Counted from the first letter of the stretch, positions 1 through 10,594 are shown. The stretch is DNA of 38,381 bases from Jimgerdemannia flammicorona (GCA_003990745.1 RBNI01000183.1:1-38381), one strand, 5' to 3'. The notes: a model not told the origin generated them from the letters alone. Numbers and translations are program-made.

Positions 1-120
1 TCTATGCAATTGTTTTCAAGGTAGAATTGGTCTAGCTGTTAGAATTCACTTAACCATGATCTTGATTCTAGCCAGGTATCATTATTGGTGATTACAACTA
101 ACTAGGTTCTTATTCTCAAA

Positions 121-122
<2 letters not shown>
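1..122 (-). pseudogene. Gypsy gag fragment, minus strand
   Basis: This stretch aligns by eye with the minus-strand gag at about 22790-22915 and 34970-35095. It shares the same order of words, such as GTCCAGCTGTTAG/GTCTAGCTGTTAG and CTTGATTCT.GCCAGG. It corresponds to the part of gag between the capsid-like region and the CCHC knuckle. It breaks off at the T-run where the LINE poly(A) begins. The sequence right of the LINE (5874 on) is gypsy RT in the opposite orientation, so the two flanks are not halves of one simple insertion site. Nothing here is likely to be expressed. Confidence 0.7.

Positions 123-156
<34 letters not shown>
123..156 (-). repeat. LINE poly(A) tail (34 T on the plus strand)
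   Basis: This is an uninterrupted run of 34 T at the 3' end of the minus-strand LINE, directly after its 3' UTR. A tail on the downstream side of ORF2 fixes the element's orientation and supports RNA-mediated insertion. The homologous intact gag reads a T-run at this point (22910-22920), a T-rich target of the kind L1-type endonucleases nick. The unbroken length suggests a fairly young insertion, since poly(A) tails decay quickly. Confidence 0.85.
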
Positions 157-159
<3 letters not shown>

Positions 160-360
160 GTCACTTGGACTCCCTTTATTACCCAAATCTATAATAATAT
201 TAATACAGCCTAAGCCTCAACCGATCCCACAGGGCCCCCTCCCTTCCGTAGGACCTACAAATGATATCCCATCCACCCTCACCACCATCCTACTACCACT
301 CTTCATCACAATCCTCCTTACTAATTCCTTACGCTTCCCCCCCTTGGGGCCCCACCCAAT

Positions 361-3300
361 TCACCATACCTTAAAGAGCTCTAACATCAGCTCCTCCCAC
401 CTCATCAACCACAGACTAACTGGCCTCCAGGGGCCCTCCTCAAACATGCACCGCCAGTGTTCTGCGAGCCTGACCCAAAAGGCGACAGCCCAGCCAACTG
501 TCAGCCACTCATTACCTACCCCCCCCACCAGTCTTGACTGCAGTACTGCCCACCGCCCACCCGCCTCAGGGTTCAGCGCAGATACCCCCAGCCTCAACCC
601 AACAGCCTTCCAAAAATTCTCCAAAATCTCACACTCCCCCAGCCAATGTTCAGGCATCTGTACCACCCCTCCCTCCTGCCCTACATTATAGCACTCCTCA
701 CAGTCAAAGACCCCGCCTTCCACCAGATGCCTAGTCCTAAAGTTTAGCATCACATTCCGACGCAACAGCCTCCACCATGTCACCCAGAATTTTGGCGGAA
801 GCCACCTCAACACAGCCTTGAACCAAGCCCATATGCCTGCCCAGTTCCACCTCTCCCCGATTCCAACCCCTTGCCAGGCCTCTGGCCAAAGGTCCTGCCC
901 CAGGCCCCTAAGGCACTCCATACCCTCCTCCAAATGGAAATCCTCGACCTGATTCCCTCCCAGTAAGAGCCTGTCCCACCTCCACATCTCTGGTCCCCAG
1001 TCCTCATCCCCTTCAGTGCCTTGCCAACGGAGCCCAATATGATGCACCCCATCTACCACTCCCCACCAGAATCCTCTGTATCGCATCCACTGGCTGTCAT
1101 CCAAGGCCACCATGGACAGTAGATCCCCTGAGCCACCCCTTGGCGACACTCTCATCTCCCATAACTGCTGCATAAGGGGCACCCATTCTCCTCCTCTTAA
1201 CTCACTAGCCCTCTTCATCCACCATGCCCTCAAGCAGAGTAGCCTCTTGGGAAAGTCCACCAGATCAAGGCCTCTGTGCTCCACAGGAAGTGCTAACACC
1301 TCTCACCCAATCTGACTCCGGCATCCAGCCCAGATCCATGAGCGGGCCATCTTGAGAAGCCTTTTGACCACCCACTTCGGGAAATCCAAATGGTAGCCCA
1401 GATACCAAAGCTTTGGCATCCAATAAACATTTAGCACCACTACCCTTCCCACCAGTGACACCTGTCTACCACCCCACCTTGTCAATACCGCCCCCCATTC
1501 TGCTAGCTTGCGCTCCCACCACTCCTTGGGAAGTAAAGAGCCATACACCGAGAAATAGATACCCAAATACCATATCACTCCTCCTGCCGGGACAATTGTT
1601 CCAATGACATCCCCCCCTATGACTCCTTCCCCAAGGACCATTGTCTCACACTTGTGCCAGTTGAGCTTCGCCCCTGAGCATCCCTCATACCACTCGACTA
1701 TCTCCTTGAGCATAGCCACGTCTGCCACCGAGCCCAACCCAACCACCATATCATCGGCAAAGGCCCCCACCTTCCAATTGACCCCCAAGATATTCAGTCC
1801 ACCAACTCGTCACCGAATCCGATCCAACAATGGCTCCAGGGCAAAAGCATAAAGAATAGGAGACAGCGGATCCCCTTGAGGCACTCCCCTCCCCAAGGGG
1901 AAAGAAGCCCCTCTGTGACCATTCACCAGAATTGCAGCCCTACTTCCTTCCAGCAGTCCAATAAGTGACCGACACATCCCCACAGGTATCCCAATGTGCT
2001 CCAGTACCTTCTCTAACCATACTCTCCTCACCCTATCATAGGCCTTCTCCTGGTTCAGAAATACCAAACGGCCATCCACCCCTGCTGCCCTAGCACCTTC
2101 AATGACACCATGAACCCATGCCATACCATCTCGGATCAGTCGGCCTCCAACAAAGCCTCGCTGCTCCTTCCCTATCACCTGCTGTACCATACCCTGTAAC
2201 CTCGCCACAAGAATTTTGGTGACCAACTTGCGGTCCATATCCAGCAGCATGATCGGCCTCCAATTTTTCCAATCCTCTTTACACCCTTTGTCCTTATACA
2301 GCAGGGAAACCAGCCCCAACTGTTGCCCTCCAATCCACTCCCCGGTACTGATGACTGCATTACACATCAGCGACATCTCCTCCAAAACCTCCTCTACAGA
2401 CGCCATACGTTTCCAAAAGTCCCAAGGCAGACCATCCTCCCCAGGTGCCATTCCTAAGGTTGTTGATACCAGAACTTGAAGGATCTCCTCTCCCAAAACT
2501 GGTCATCCCAGATCCCCCAACCCTGCTGCCAGATTCGGGTGCCAATCTTCCAGATGCTGCTCAATGTCCAGCACCCCCTCTCCTCCCTCCTCTTCACTCC
2601 AGAGTTCACTCCACCGGGCGCTCAGCTGTCCCAGGATCCCCTGCACCCCCAATACCATTTCTCCCTCATCATTAAGGACTCCTTCCCACCAGTGTCTCAC
2701 CCCCCTAGCATGAAGAAGACAGGACAAAAACCTTGTAGGTCGTTCTCCTTCTTCCAATCCTTGCCACCTCAACCTGGCCGCCATAGCCTGAGCCTGCACT
2801 GCCTCCTCCTTCCTCAACAAATCCTGTAATTCCACTACTTTCAACATAGCCTGCTTAGCCTTCCAGTCCAACCCCCCTCCTCCACCAATAATCTGGCCCA
2901 ATTCAGAAGTAGTCTCTCTAGTCTCTTAGATGCCCATCGGACTCGTCTCCTCCGCTGGGCACCTCACTCCTTCCCCACTTCCCCCCAGTACCTTTGAGCT
3001 TCAGATTTCAATCTTCGCCACCTATCTTCAATTCTCATCCCAGCTTGCCTCCAATCCTTGACCTTGAATCGTACCTCTACCACCCACCCATTCCACAGAT
3101 CCATCTCATCCAGCAGTGAAGAGTTCAACCGCCAATGTCCTGGCCCCTCTCCACTCCCTCCAAACCTCCCTCCTCCCCGAATACCCCAGTGATCTGACCA
3201 TGGGCACCACTCGACCTCCATCTCCTCCCAAACTGTCTGTCCCTAGCACTCAGCAGTCAGAACCCAATCAATCCTAGTACCCAGCCCGCCTATCCAGTGT

Positions 3301-3869
3301 GTATATAGATGTCAATCCCCATCCTGAAGTCGCATGGCATCCACTAGTGAGCTGAGCCATTCCACCTCTTCCCATTCCTCCAATCCCCCACTCCTTCCTA
3401 CCATACCCCATCCCCCATCAGTTCTATCCAATCTACTCTCCCGTACCATATTAAAATCACCCCCCAGACAGTCAAACCCAGCCTCAACCAAGAGCCCAGA
3501 GTCCCGCAAATCTCCAATCCATGCCACTCGGGTCCCCCTCTCAGCCGGGCAATAACAAGATTCCACCACAATTGAGTTCCAACCAGGCCTCCGCTATGTC
3601 CCCCACACTAATCTACTACCCCAATGTCCAGTGTCCGCAATGTCCCCTTTCCCCTTCCTAATCAGAATTCCCACTTTACTCTGCCAAACTGCCTCCCCAC
3701 CCCACTCTCTAGTCCATTCCAGTCCATCTTCCTCTCCCTCATACCGTACATCCTGAAGTAAGAAGATATCAGCCTCCAGTTTCTTCAGCCATCCACAAAT
3801 CATACGTCACCTCCTAGTCCCCCTAAGCCCATTGACGTTCATAGAAAAAATGTTGGTTGTACTATTCAT
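361..3869 (-). pseudogene. LINE ORF2: APE endonuclease, reverse transcriptase, zinc motif (broken)
   Basis: The likely start is the ATG at 3869-3867, since the frame then runs into MNVNGLRG and endonuclease sequence. Endonuclease landmarks on the minus strand are FLLQDVRYE near 3750, GGDFNMV near 3460, RIDWVL near 3265 and SDHWGI near 3190. RT follows: APGEDGLPWDFW near 2430, NWRPIMLLD near 2245, GVPQGDPLSPILYA near 1860 and the FADD box at 1750-1761. The C-terminal zinc region (CEECYN...H....C, about 640-710) resembles the zf-RVT domain. The catalytic Asp of RT motif A is replaced: FLNQEKAYDRV has Asn at 2053-2055 where the family has Asp, a G-to-A change. In-frame stops occur near 3830, 3594, 3312, 3240, 2964, 2503, 1810 and 1303, mostly TGA. 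The frame shifts at a C6/G6 run near 2875. It cannot make active enzyme. Confidence 0.85.
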
Positions 3870-3902
3870 AGCGAATTATATAAAATGTTGAAATCTCCAC
3901 AT

Positions 3903-5789
3903 CTACAATTCCATGCTCACTTTCTCTCCAGCCATATCCAGGTTCCGTTCTGCCGCAATCTCAGCTTCCACATTCTGTTGTTCATTCAGAGCTACCAATA
4001 ATTCCACACAGTCCTCACCATCCACCATCTCCATCGCTGCCCGATGCTCCTCGCACACCACTTGCCACTTTTCCAGTCCCTTCCTCGGCCCCCACAGATA
4101 AGCTGCCCTTTCATTAGCGATGCCCAAAAGTGTTGCCTCCCTTGCCTCCGTGACCTCATACTCCTCTGCCTCCAGAAGTGCTGCCATCATCTCATCTCTC
4201 AACTTCCGCACGACCTCCTCCCCTCGCAGCACTCTCCCCCAGAATTCCTCACTGATTACCTGGAAGTCGACCTCGCCCAGTTCCTCAGCAGTGACGTTCT
4301 GCAGCACCCTCAATAGCCACTTCTCCCCTCCAACTACCTCTGCCTCCTGCACCAACTCTTCCTCCCCTTCCTTCCTCTCCTCAGTTCGCACCGACTCATC
4401 CCAACCATCCTCTGACACATCCTCCAGCTCCCCCTCTCCCACCTCAGGAACACCATACTGGACCAAATTATCTACCATCATCGCCATGTCTGCTGCGGCC
4501 TCCTCCGACCTCAGTCCCCCACTCTCCTTCGCCTTCCCCCCTCGCTGCCCCTCCTCCGCCCAGATGCTAGCACTCACTCCAGTGCCCTCCTCCACAGCCC
4601 TGGCCTTTTTACCCCCCTCCAAACTGGCCAACAAATCCTTCTGCAGCTGTCTCCCCTTCGTCTTCTCCCAAAGCACCTTATCCATTCACACCTTCTTGCC
4701 CTCGATCACCTCTATGACCGTCCTAGCCTCGAAAGCCATCCAAGCCCTTCGCCTCCTCTCCACTGCTCCAGCGAGGTCCTCAAGTGCCTCCAGCAGGTCC
4801 TCCTCCTCTTCCTCAGACCCTTTCACCCTCGACACCTTACACTCCACCGGGCCCCACTTCAGTGCCACTGGCCAATCTCTAGCCTTCCCTGTATTCTCCG
4901 TCCCAAACAACCTCAGCCAGATGTCTACATCGCCTGTCCTGAGCTCAGTCCCCTCCCACACCCTGAACCCAATGTCGACCACCTCACCATACTCCTTCAC
5001 CCCATCCGTGACCAGTCTCTTCACCTCCTCCTTCTTCACCGTCGGCAAATCCACAATCACCAGATGAACCACTCAGGGATCCCAACGCATACACCTCGCC
5101 ATCGGCACCGAAATCCCTCCAATCACCACACCCTTCTCCACTGCCTCCAGCAGCAGGCCCTCCTCTTCAAACCCCACCTCGACTGCCTCCAACTTCTTCA
5201 AAAACTTGACTGAGGCCGCTCCTTTCACCTCACTCGCCAGCAACCCCAATACCATCTTTGCCGTCACCGCCAAGCCCCAGAAGCACAATGTGACGGCGAA
5301 TTCCGAGCAAGATTTTTTGAGTAACGGGGCTGCCACCAGGCCCATCACACCATCAGCCAGATCTCCGGGTCTCGCACCACTCCCCTGTCCAGGTCCCCCA
5401 TCAACCATCACATCTGGATTTTTTTCCAGATTGCCCATCACACCGCCATCAGCAGTCACCGCCTCAGCCACTACACCACCAGCCCCACTATGCTGACCCC
5501 CCAGTGGAGGGGCCTCCTTACTACTCGAGGTAGCAGCTGCCTTCTCTAGCTCCAGCCATCCATCCAGTCCAGTCGCCTGCTTCCCCATCCTGACCTTATC
5601 AGCGAAGGTCATCCTCCCTCCCTCATGTGGCCTTGCACCTCCTCTACCACCTCCTCCGGCCCCACGACCCCTTGTCAAAGCACTCGGCATGCCAAGACCC
5701 GCACCTCGACCCCCCCCCACATGTTGCCAGTCAAAGGCACTGGGGCCCCCCTGCCCAGTACGCTCACCAGAATGCACATTACTTGCCAT
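3903..5789 (-). pseudogene. LINE ORF1 (RNA-binding Gag-like protein), two TGA stops
   Basis: A single frame of about 628 codons runs from the ATG at 5789 (MASNVHSGERTG) to 3903, interrupted only by TGA at 5073-5075 and 4686-4688. A longer upstream reading to 5972 is spurious, because codons before 5789 run through LINE 5' UTR and antisense gypsy RT. Order of features: a Gly/Arg-rich segment (GRGAGGGGRGG, residues about 35-50) typical of nucleic-acid binding, a low-complexity Gly/Ala/Val stretch, an RRM-like segment following VVHLVIVDLP (about 5070-4900), then acidic, Glu-rich and probably coiled sequence to the C terminus. No CCHC knuckle was seen. LINE ORF1 proteins coat the element RNA; that role is inferred from position and composition. 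The Ser/Pro-rich frame on the other strand (4120-5067) is its shadow. Confidence 0.75.
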
Positions 5790-5873
5790 CTTGATAGTAC
5801 CAATACTTGAAGACGTTGTTGAAAAGTGTTGCCTGAGTCTTGTGTCACCCGAATGGTACTGGTGATAAAGATG

Positions 5874-8422
5874 CAATTCATGAGCTCTTTTGACCTGTGA
5901 AATGGTTACTGGCAAATTGCCATGAAAGAAGAAGACATCTATAAGACAGCCTTCTGAACCCGCTATGGACATTTTGAATTCCTGATTATGCCCTTTGGCT
6001 TAACTAATGCTCCTGCAACCTTCCAGACACTGATGAATACTATCCTGCACCCATACCTGGACAAATTCGTGGTTGTCTACATTGACGACATCCTAGTCTT
6101 CAGCAAAACCCTGGAGGAACATCTCAAACACCTTGAACTAGTACTACTGAAACTCTGAGAAAACAGACTCTTCGCAAAACTCAGCAAGTATGAATTCCTT
6201 CTGAAGGAAATCCAGTTCCTTGGATACATCGTTACACCAAATGGAATCAAAGTGGACCCCAGCAAAATCTCCATAATCAAGGATTGGCCCTGACCCAAGA
6301 AGCTGAAAGACCTCCAGTCATTCCTGGGATTAGCAAACTATTACAGGCGATTTGTTGCCAACTTTGCCAAAATCACCACTGCCCTTACTCAAATGACCAA
6401 GTATAACAAGAAAGGAGAACAGCCCTGGACTATGAAACAAGAGAAAGACTTCAACAACCTTGTAAATTAGGGACCCGAACAAGATACAGCCTTTCAAGCA
6501 TTGAAAGATACCTTGATAACCACTCCAGTACTTCAAGCGGCAAATCCTGCCCTACCATATGAAGTTACTACTGATGCCTCTGATCTAGCCCTTGGAGCAG
6601 TACTCATGCAAGAAGGACACCCTGTGGCCTATCACTCCCACAAATTCAATGATGCCGAAATCAACTTCGTAACTCATGAGAAGGAAATGTTAGCCATCGT
6701 AGATACTCTGATCAAATGGCGACCATACCTAGAAGGAGCTCACTTCACTGTATATTGACTGACCACAAGTCATTAGTCAACATCAAGACCCAGGCTACTC
6801 TTTCTCGAAAGCAAGTCAGATAGATGAAAGTCCTCACCAACTTTGACTATGAAATCCAGTACTGCCCTGGTAAGGAAAATATTGTTGCCGATGCAATCTC
6901 CAGACCACCTATTGAAGAAGTTATCCAAACTCTCACCCTGGTTACAAACTCCATCATGGAACAAATTATCGCAGCATGTGCTAACAATAAAGAAGCTCAA
7001 GTACTCCGAGAAATTCTGAACAGTAATGATGCTGACAAGTATACCCAGTACAATCAATACCAACTTAAGGACAATGCTATTTACTATAAGGACAGATTGT
7101 ATGTTCCAAACAACCGAGACCTCCGAAGGACTATCTTATTCAAATGTCATGATGCCCCTACAGCTGGACACTTAGGATTTGATAAATGCTATGAAGTTAT
7201 CTCCCGAAACTTCTATTGGCCCTGAATGGCAGATCAACTCAAGACCTACATCACTTCCTGTGATGCCTGCCAACAGAACAAGTCCTCAACACTAGCAAAA
7301 CCTGGCCTACTCCACCCTATCCCAGTACTATCCACTAATTGGGAACAAGTCTCCATGGACTTTATTGTATAACTACCCCAAACCAAGAATGGGAAAGACG
7401 CAATTGTTGTCTTTGTGGACTATCTTAGCAAACAAGCTCACTTTGTACCAACTACCACCACTGCAACAGCACCAGACATAGCTACACTCTTGTTTGACAA
7501 TATCTTCCGCTATCATGGTCTCCCTAAGATCATTGTTAGTGACCGAGATCCGAAATTCACCAGCCATTTTTGGAAAGCCCTCCATACACACCTTGGAACG
7601 AAACTTGCACTATCTATAGCCTTTCACCCTGAAACTGATGGCCAAACTGAAAGAATGAACCGAACTTTGGAACAAATGCTAAGAAACTATGTTTCCTACA
7701 GACAAGATGATTGGTATGAACACCTCACTGCAGTCAAGTTTGCCTATAACAACAGCAAGCAAGCCTCTCTCGGAATAATCCCATTCTTCACCAATACTGG
7801 ACAAAACCCAAACACTCCTCTGACACTCATCCAAACTACTGAAGAACCCTCTACAGTTGAAGCTGTTGAAGAATTCTTACTCCGAATGTGTAATCTAAGC
7901 CAAATCGCAATTGAGAACTTATCACGAGCTCAAGAACTACAGTCATAGTATGTTAACCAACATCGCTGAGAAGAAACCTTCGATATTGGAGAAAAAGTTC
8001 TACTAGACATCTGAGGATACCGAGTTGATAACCTCAAGCACAGACCATCTACAAAGCTGAACAGCAAGTTCATTGGACTATTTGAAGTCATTTCACAAAT
8101 CTCTCCGACCTCCTATAAATTGGCGCTACCAGATACTATTAAGATTCACCCAGTCTTCAATGTCCAATATCTCAAGCAATACAATGACAATGATGATGAA
8201 CTATTCCCAAACAGAACTACAAAACCACCTGCACCTATCATTATTAATGACCAGGAAGAATACGAAGTCGAACAAATCCTCAACAAACGTGGCCACAAGA
8301 ACCACCCTGAGTATCTCATTAAATGGAAAGGTTATCCGATCCATGATGCAATATGGGAACCCAAGACCAATCTCCAGAATGCTACTGACTTAGTTCAGGA
8401 ATACGATTCCTTGAACAACTGA
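5874..8422 (+). pseudogene. Gypsy pol copy 1: RT, RNase H, integrase, chromodomain (5' truncated)
   Basis: Starts inside RT at [17 protein letters not shown] and keeps the YIDD catalytic box (6078-6089). RNase H follows from about 6560 (TTDASDLALGAVLMQ), the HHCC zinc module about 7147-7290 (CHDAPTAGHLGF ... CDACQQNK), and the integrase core with SMDFIV (about 7350), SDRDPKF (about 7540) and the QTERMNRTLEQ glutamate (about 7655). A chromodomain ends the protein (EYEVEQILNK ... YLIKWKGYP ... IWEP, about 8260-8400), marking a chromovirus. Stops include TGA at 6154 and near 7223, 7968 and 8012, and TAG near 7946. A 2-base insertion (TGTATATTGAC against TGTATTGAC in copy 3) shifts the frame near 6750. 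The left edge abuts the LINE 5' end, so gag and protease are missing. Confidence 0.9.
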
Positions 8423-8569
8423 AATCCGAATACTCCAGCATCTATCAGTACACAACATATACTACTCCCTTGAACACTATAATTATCATGAATCTAATCA
8501 AGAACTCAGCAAGACAGAACAAAATTAGAAGGTCCCGATGAGGATGTCGAAAGCTAAGAAGGGGAGAGT
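8423..8569 (+). other. Gypsy copy 1 3' UTR and polypurine tract; SINE empty site
   Basis: Noncoding link between the chromodomain stop and the 3' LTR. It ends in the purine run AAGAAGGGGAGAGT (8556-8569), the expected plus-strand primer, directly before the LTR's TGTAAG. At 8516-8524 it holds a single AGAACAAAA where copies 2 and 3 carry a 274-bp insertion flanked by two such words. It therefore represents the unoccupied site, with four extra bases (AGAC) before it. Confidence 0.8.
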
Positions 8570-8824
8570 TGTAAGCGCATAACCTCCAAGCCACGGAAAT
8601 CACACGTGATCTCCGAACAAATCTGGAAATCACCTGCAAGATCACGAAGCTGAGTCAAACAGAAGTCACAGTGTACAAAGCTGAGTCAATATCAAGTCAC
8701 GGAACACAAGATTCACACAAATGGAACCTTACCAATCCAGAACAAATGCATATATACCCAGCCCTGAGACGCGTCAAAACGAAGAACCAAAACAATAATA
8801 ACCACAACTTCCAAATACACAAAC

Positions 8825-9922
8825 ATGACTACCGAGATCTACAACCGCATCCGTGCTGACATTTGGAATACCATTGTCAACCGAGCCACACCCCCTCTGC
8901 CCCTCATGAATATCTACAGCCAAGCACCTCTCTACTTCATAGAAGCCTGATGGAATGCCCTGAACATGCTTAACGAGGCCCACTGGATTGGACAAATCTC
9001 AAGCTACTACCAGATCGGCTGCCTCCTGGAAGACATGGTTGAACACCACCATGATACAGACATTACCCAGATGTCTCAATACCAGAAACTCATCGCCCGC
9101 AAACACCGAGAACTCTTCTATGAATACAGCACCTTTATTCCCCGCCTCTGAGTTATTACCAGCAAAATGGTTGCTACCCTGTCCTATGGTCAAATCGACG
9201 ACATGATACAAGAACTCAACCACAAGTATCTTGAGTATGTTGAAACCACAGACAGAACCTTCCCGCACCCTGACGATCACATTCTGCAAATGCCCCAAGT
9301 TGGATATGCTATGAAGGACATCTATGATATAATTAACTTCGACAAAGACGAAGCAGAAGACAATGATCCTTCTGACGCCGACATAACCTCAAGCCAAGGA
9401 TCTCTTCCAACTCTGATCACACTGCCAACTCTGCTGATGAACTTACAACAGTTTATAACCACATACGAGACTTATTGGGACAATGACCACTAGCATGAAT
9501 ACTAACCTGCATTCACCCCCGATTACTTCAACTACAATGAAGAGACCGGAGAACACAACCTGTACCTTCAGATAACCCTCGAGATTGAACCAACCACTCC
9601 ACTACCTAAGTACGAATGACATGAACCACAGCTGCCAGCATACTACAACCCCGCAACTCATAGTGCTGTAACCTATAGAAGGTATGCAGACAGTAAATCC
9701 GATGAAAGTGAAAATGATGCACCACTTCTTCGTCCACCAACACCTTATCCAGCATATGAGACAGATGATGCTATCCTATGGGATGGAGATGAAGTTCCAA
9801 TGTATTATTATCTCAGTGAACAAGGAGAAGTAATCCGCGAACTACTTTTCCTAGATGACTACTTCATCAGAGATGAAGCTATCAATGGTGATGTCATCGA
9901 AGACTATCCAGATAGTGCCTAA
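8825..9922 (+). pseudogene. ORF inside LTR U3 (LTR-ORF), copy 1, unknown function
   Basis: One frame of 366 codons runs from MTTEIYN to the tail GDVIEDYPDSA with no frameshift, stopped internally by TGA at 8948 and 9149, TAG at 9491, and a TAA and a TGA further on. I do not recognise the family. The N-terminal 110 residues look helical and aromatic-rich (SSYYQIGCLLEDMVEHHH). The middle has YGQIDDMIQELNHKYLEYV. The C-terminal third is acidic and Tyr/Pro-rich (SDESENDAPLLRPPTPY, YETDDAILWDGDEVPMYYYLSEQGEV). No signal peptide, membrane segment or zinc motif is visible, so an env role is not supported. Conservation of length and frame in three LTR copies indicates it was coding until recently. 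Its location upstream of the TATA box means it would need its own promoter. Confidence 0.7.
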
Positions 9923-10110
9923 ACCATAAATAGCCTAGCAGTCATAGTATAGTTAGATTAGCCTTATATGATGTGACTGTGAACTGACTCAGCAGTCAGA
10001 TGATCTCTTGATATGTCAGATCACACTTGTACTACATGACTGCATTCCGACTCAGCAAAGCACTTAGTGCTACACCCATATTTAGCATAGTCCAGATAAC
10101 CCCTCACTAG

Positions 10111-10117
10111 TATAAAT
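10111..10117 (+). promoter_or_regulatory. LTR TATA box, copy 1
   Basis: TATAAAT stands in the context CACTAGTATAAATA, followed by a C-rich stretch and the conserved CAGACCTCAGAATCTCAGA, the probable start of R. The same block occurs at 14621, 26504 and 27134 on the plus strand and at 20147-20153, 25024-25030, 29198-29204 and 37209-37215 on the minus strand. It is the best-conserved promoter element shared by both LTR types. Confidence 0.7.
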
Positions 10118-10230
10118 ATCCCCTCCCCCAGACCTCAGAATCTCAGACTCAAACATACAAGAACATTCCTGAACACTTCTCCAATATTCCCTATACAACT
10201 ACTCCTAGTATAGCAATATTATGAATAGAG

Positions 10231-10236
10231 AATAAA
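10231..10236 (+). terminator. LTR polyadenylation signal, copy 1
   Basis: AATAAA lies about 115 bp downstream of the TATA box, in the block ATGAATAGAGAATAAATCTATTTAAT that recurs in every LTR of the window, often altered by transitions. Its place after the putative transcription start fits an R region used for 3' end formation. Confidence 0.55.
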
Positions 10237-10594
10237 TCTATTTAATAATCCACAAAACACTCTTAAGTAAATCCACTCCCTGTTAGGTCCCACTCCTAAC
10301 TCTATCTCGAAATTTACTAATTGGGTATTGTCTGTAGCAATACGCCAATTAAACTAAGCTGGCCTTAGTGTCTTGAACTTCCTGAAATACAGAAAATCCT
10401 GAACATCCAGAACTAGTCTGAAAAAGGACTTTGGTTGAGATGTCAACTCGATATTGAAATCAATAAGCGTAGAGAATGTACTCCATATGAAATTGATCTT
10501 GACCATAAGAAAACAGTCTTCCAGAATATCCAGAACTTCCAGAAAACCCTTCCAGAACTACGTAACAGTTACCCTAAAAAGCAACCCTCTTACA

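Larger units (their letters stand above)
123..5873 (-). mobile_element. Tad/L1-like non-LTR retrotransposon (LINE), nearly full length
   Basis: Read on the minus strand, this is a 5' UTR (about 5790-5873), ORF1 (5789-3903), a 33-bp spacer, ORF2 (3869-361), a 3' UTR (about 157-360) and a 34-residue poly(A). ORF2 holds an APE-type endonuclease, a reverse transcriptase and a C-terminal zinc motif, the architecture of LINEs that move by target-primed reverse transcription. The plus strand is strikingly pyrimidine-rich and the element is richer in GC than the gypsy copies around it. Most in-frame stops are TGA at codons where CGA is the likely ancestor, so it is damaged but less so than the gypsy copies. 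I found no target-site duplication: the left flank is minus-strand gag and the right flank is plus-strand RT. The 5' boundary is set by where gypsy RT homology starts (CAATTCATGAGC at 5874). Confidence 0.85.
8570..10594 (+). repeat. Gypsy 3' LTR, copy 1 (2,025 bp, ORF-bearing type)
   Basis: The LTR is bounded by TGTAAG and CTTACA, a 6-bp terminal inverted repeat with TG...CA ends. Its start follows the polypurine tract. Its end matches the LTR end that precedes the primer-binding site at 27622. U3 is very long and holds a 365-codon ORF (8825-9922). After it come a TATA box (TATAAAT, 10111-10117) and an AATAAA poly(A) signal (10231-10236), then U5. The U5 end reads as the N-terminal part of gag in other copies. 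It is about 40 bp shorter than the LTRs of copies 2 and 3 because it has one unit of a repeat that they have twice (the word AAGCCAC.GAAATCACA near the 5' end). Right of 10594 the sequence jumps straight to the RNase H region of another copy. Confidence 0.88.

Noticed and set aside
344..1852. Several proline- and serine-rich plus-strand frames
   Set aside because: Antisense shadows of the LINE ORF2 RT and zinc region.
4120..5067. Long Ser/Pro/Thr-rich open frame (315 codons) on the plus strand
   Set aside because: It is the antisense of LINE ORF1. The pyrimidine-rich strand has few stops by composition, and the minus-strand frame has a coherent protein with ORF1 features.
5790..5972. Extension of LINE ORF1 upstream to 5972
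   Set aside because: The added residues are translated from LINE 5' UTR and antisense gypsy RT beyond the junction at 5873. MASNVHSG at 5789 is the plausible start.
8570..10594. Treating the 365-codon ORF as an env or third internal gene outside the LTR
   Set aside because: The purine tract lies before it, and TGTAAG...CTTACA brackets it with the promoter and U5. The short-type LTRs have the same borders at both ends of an element with a TSD. No signal peptide or membrane segment was seen.
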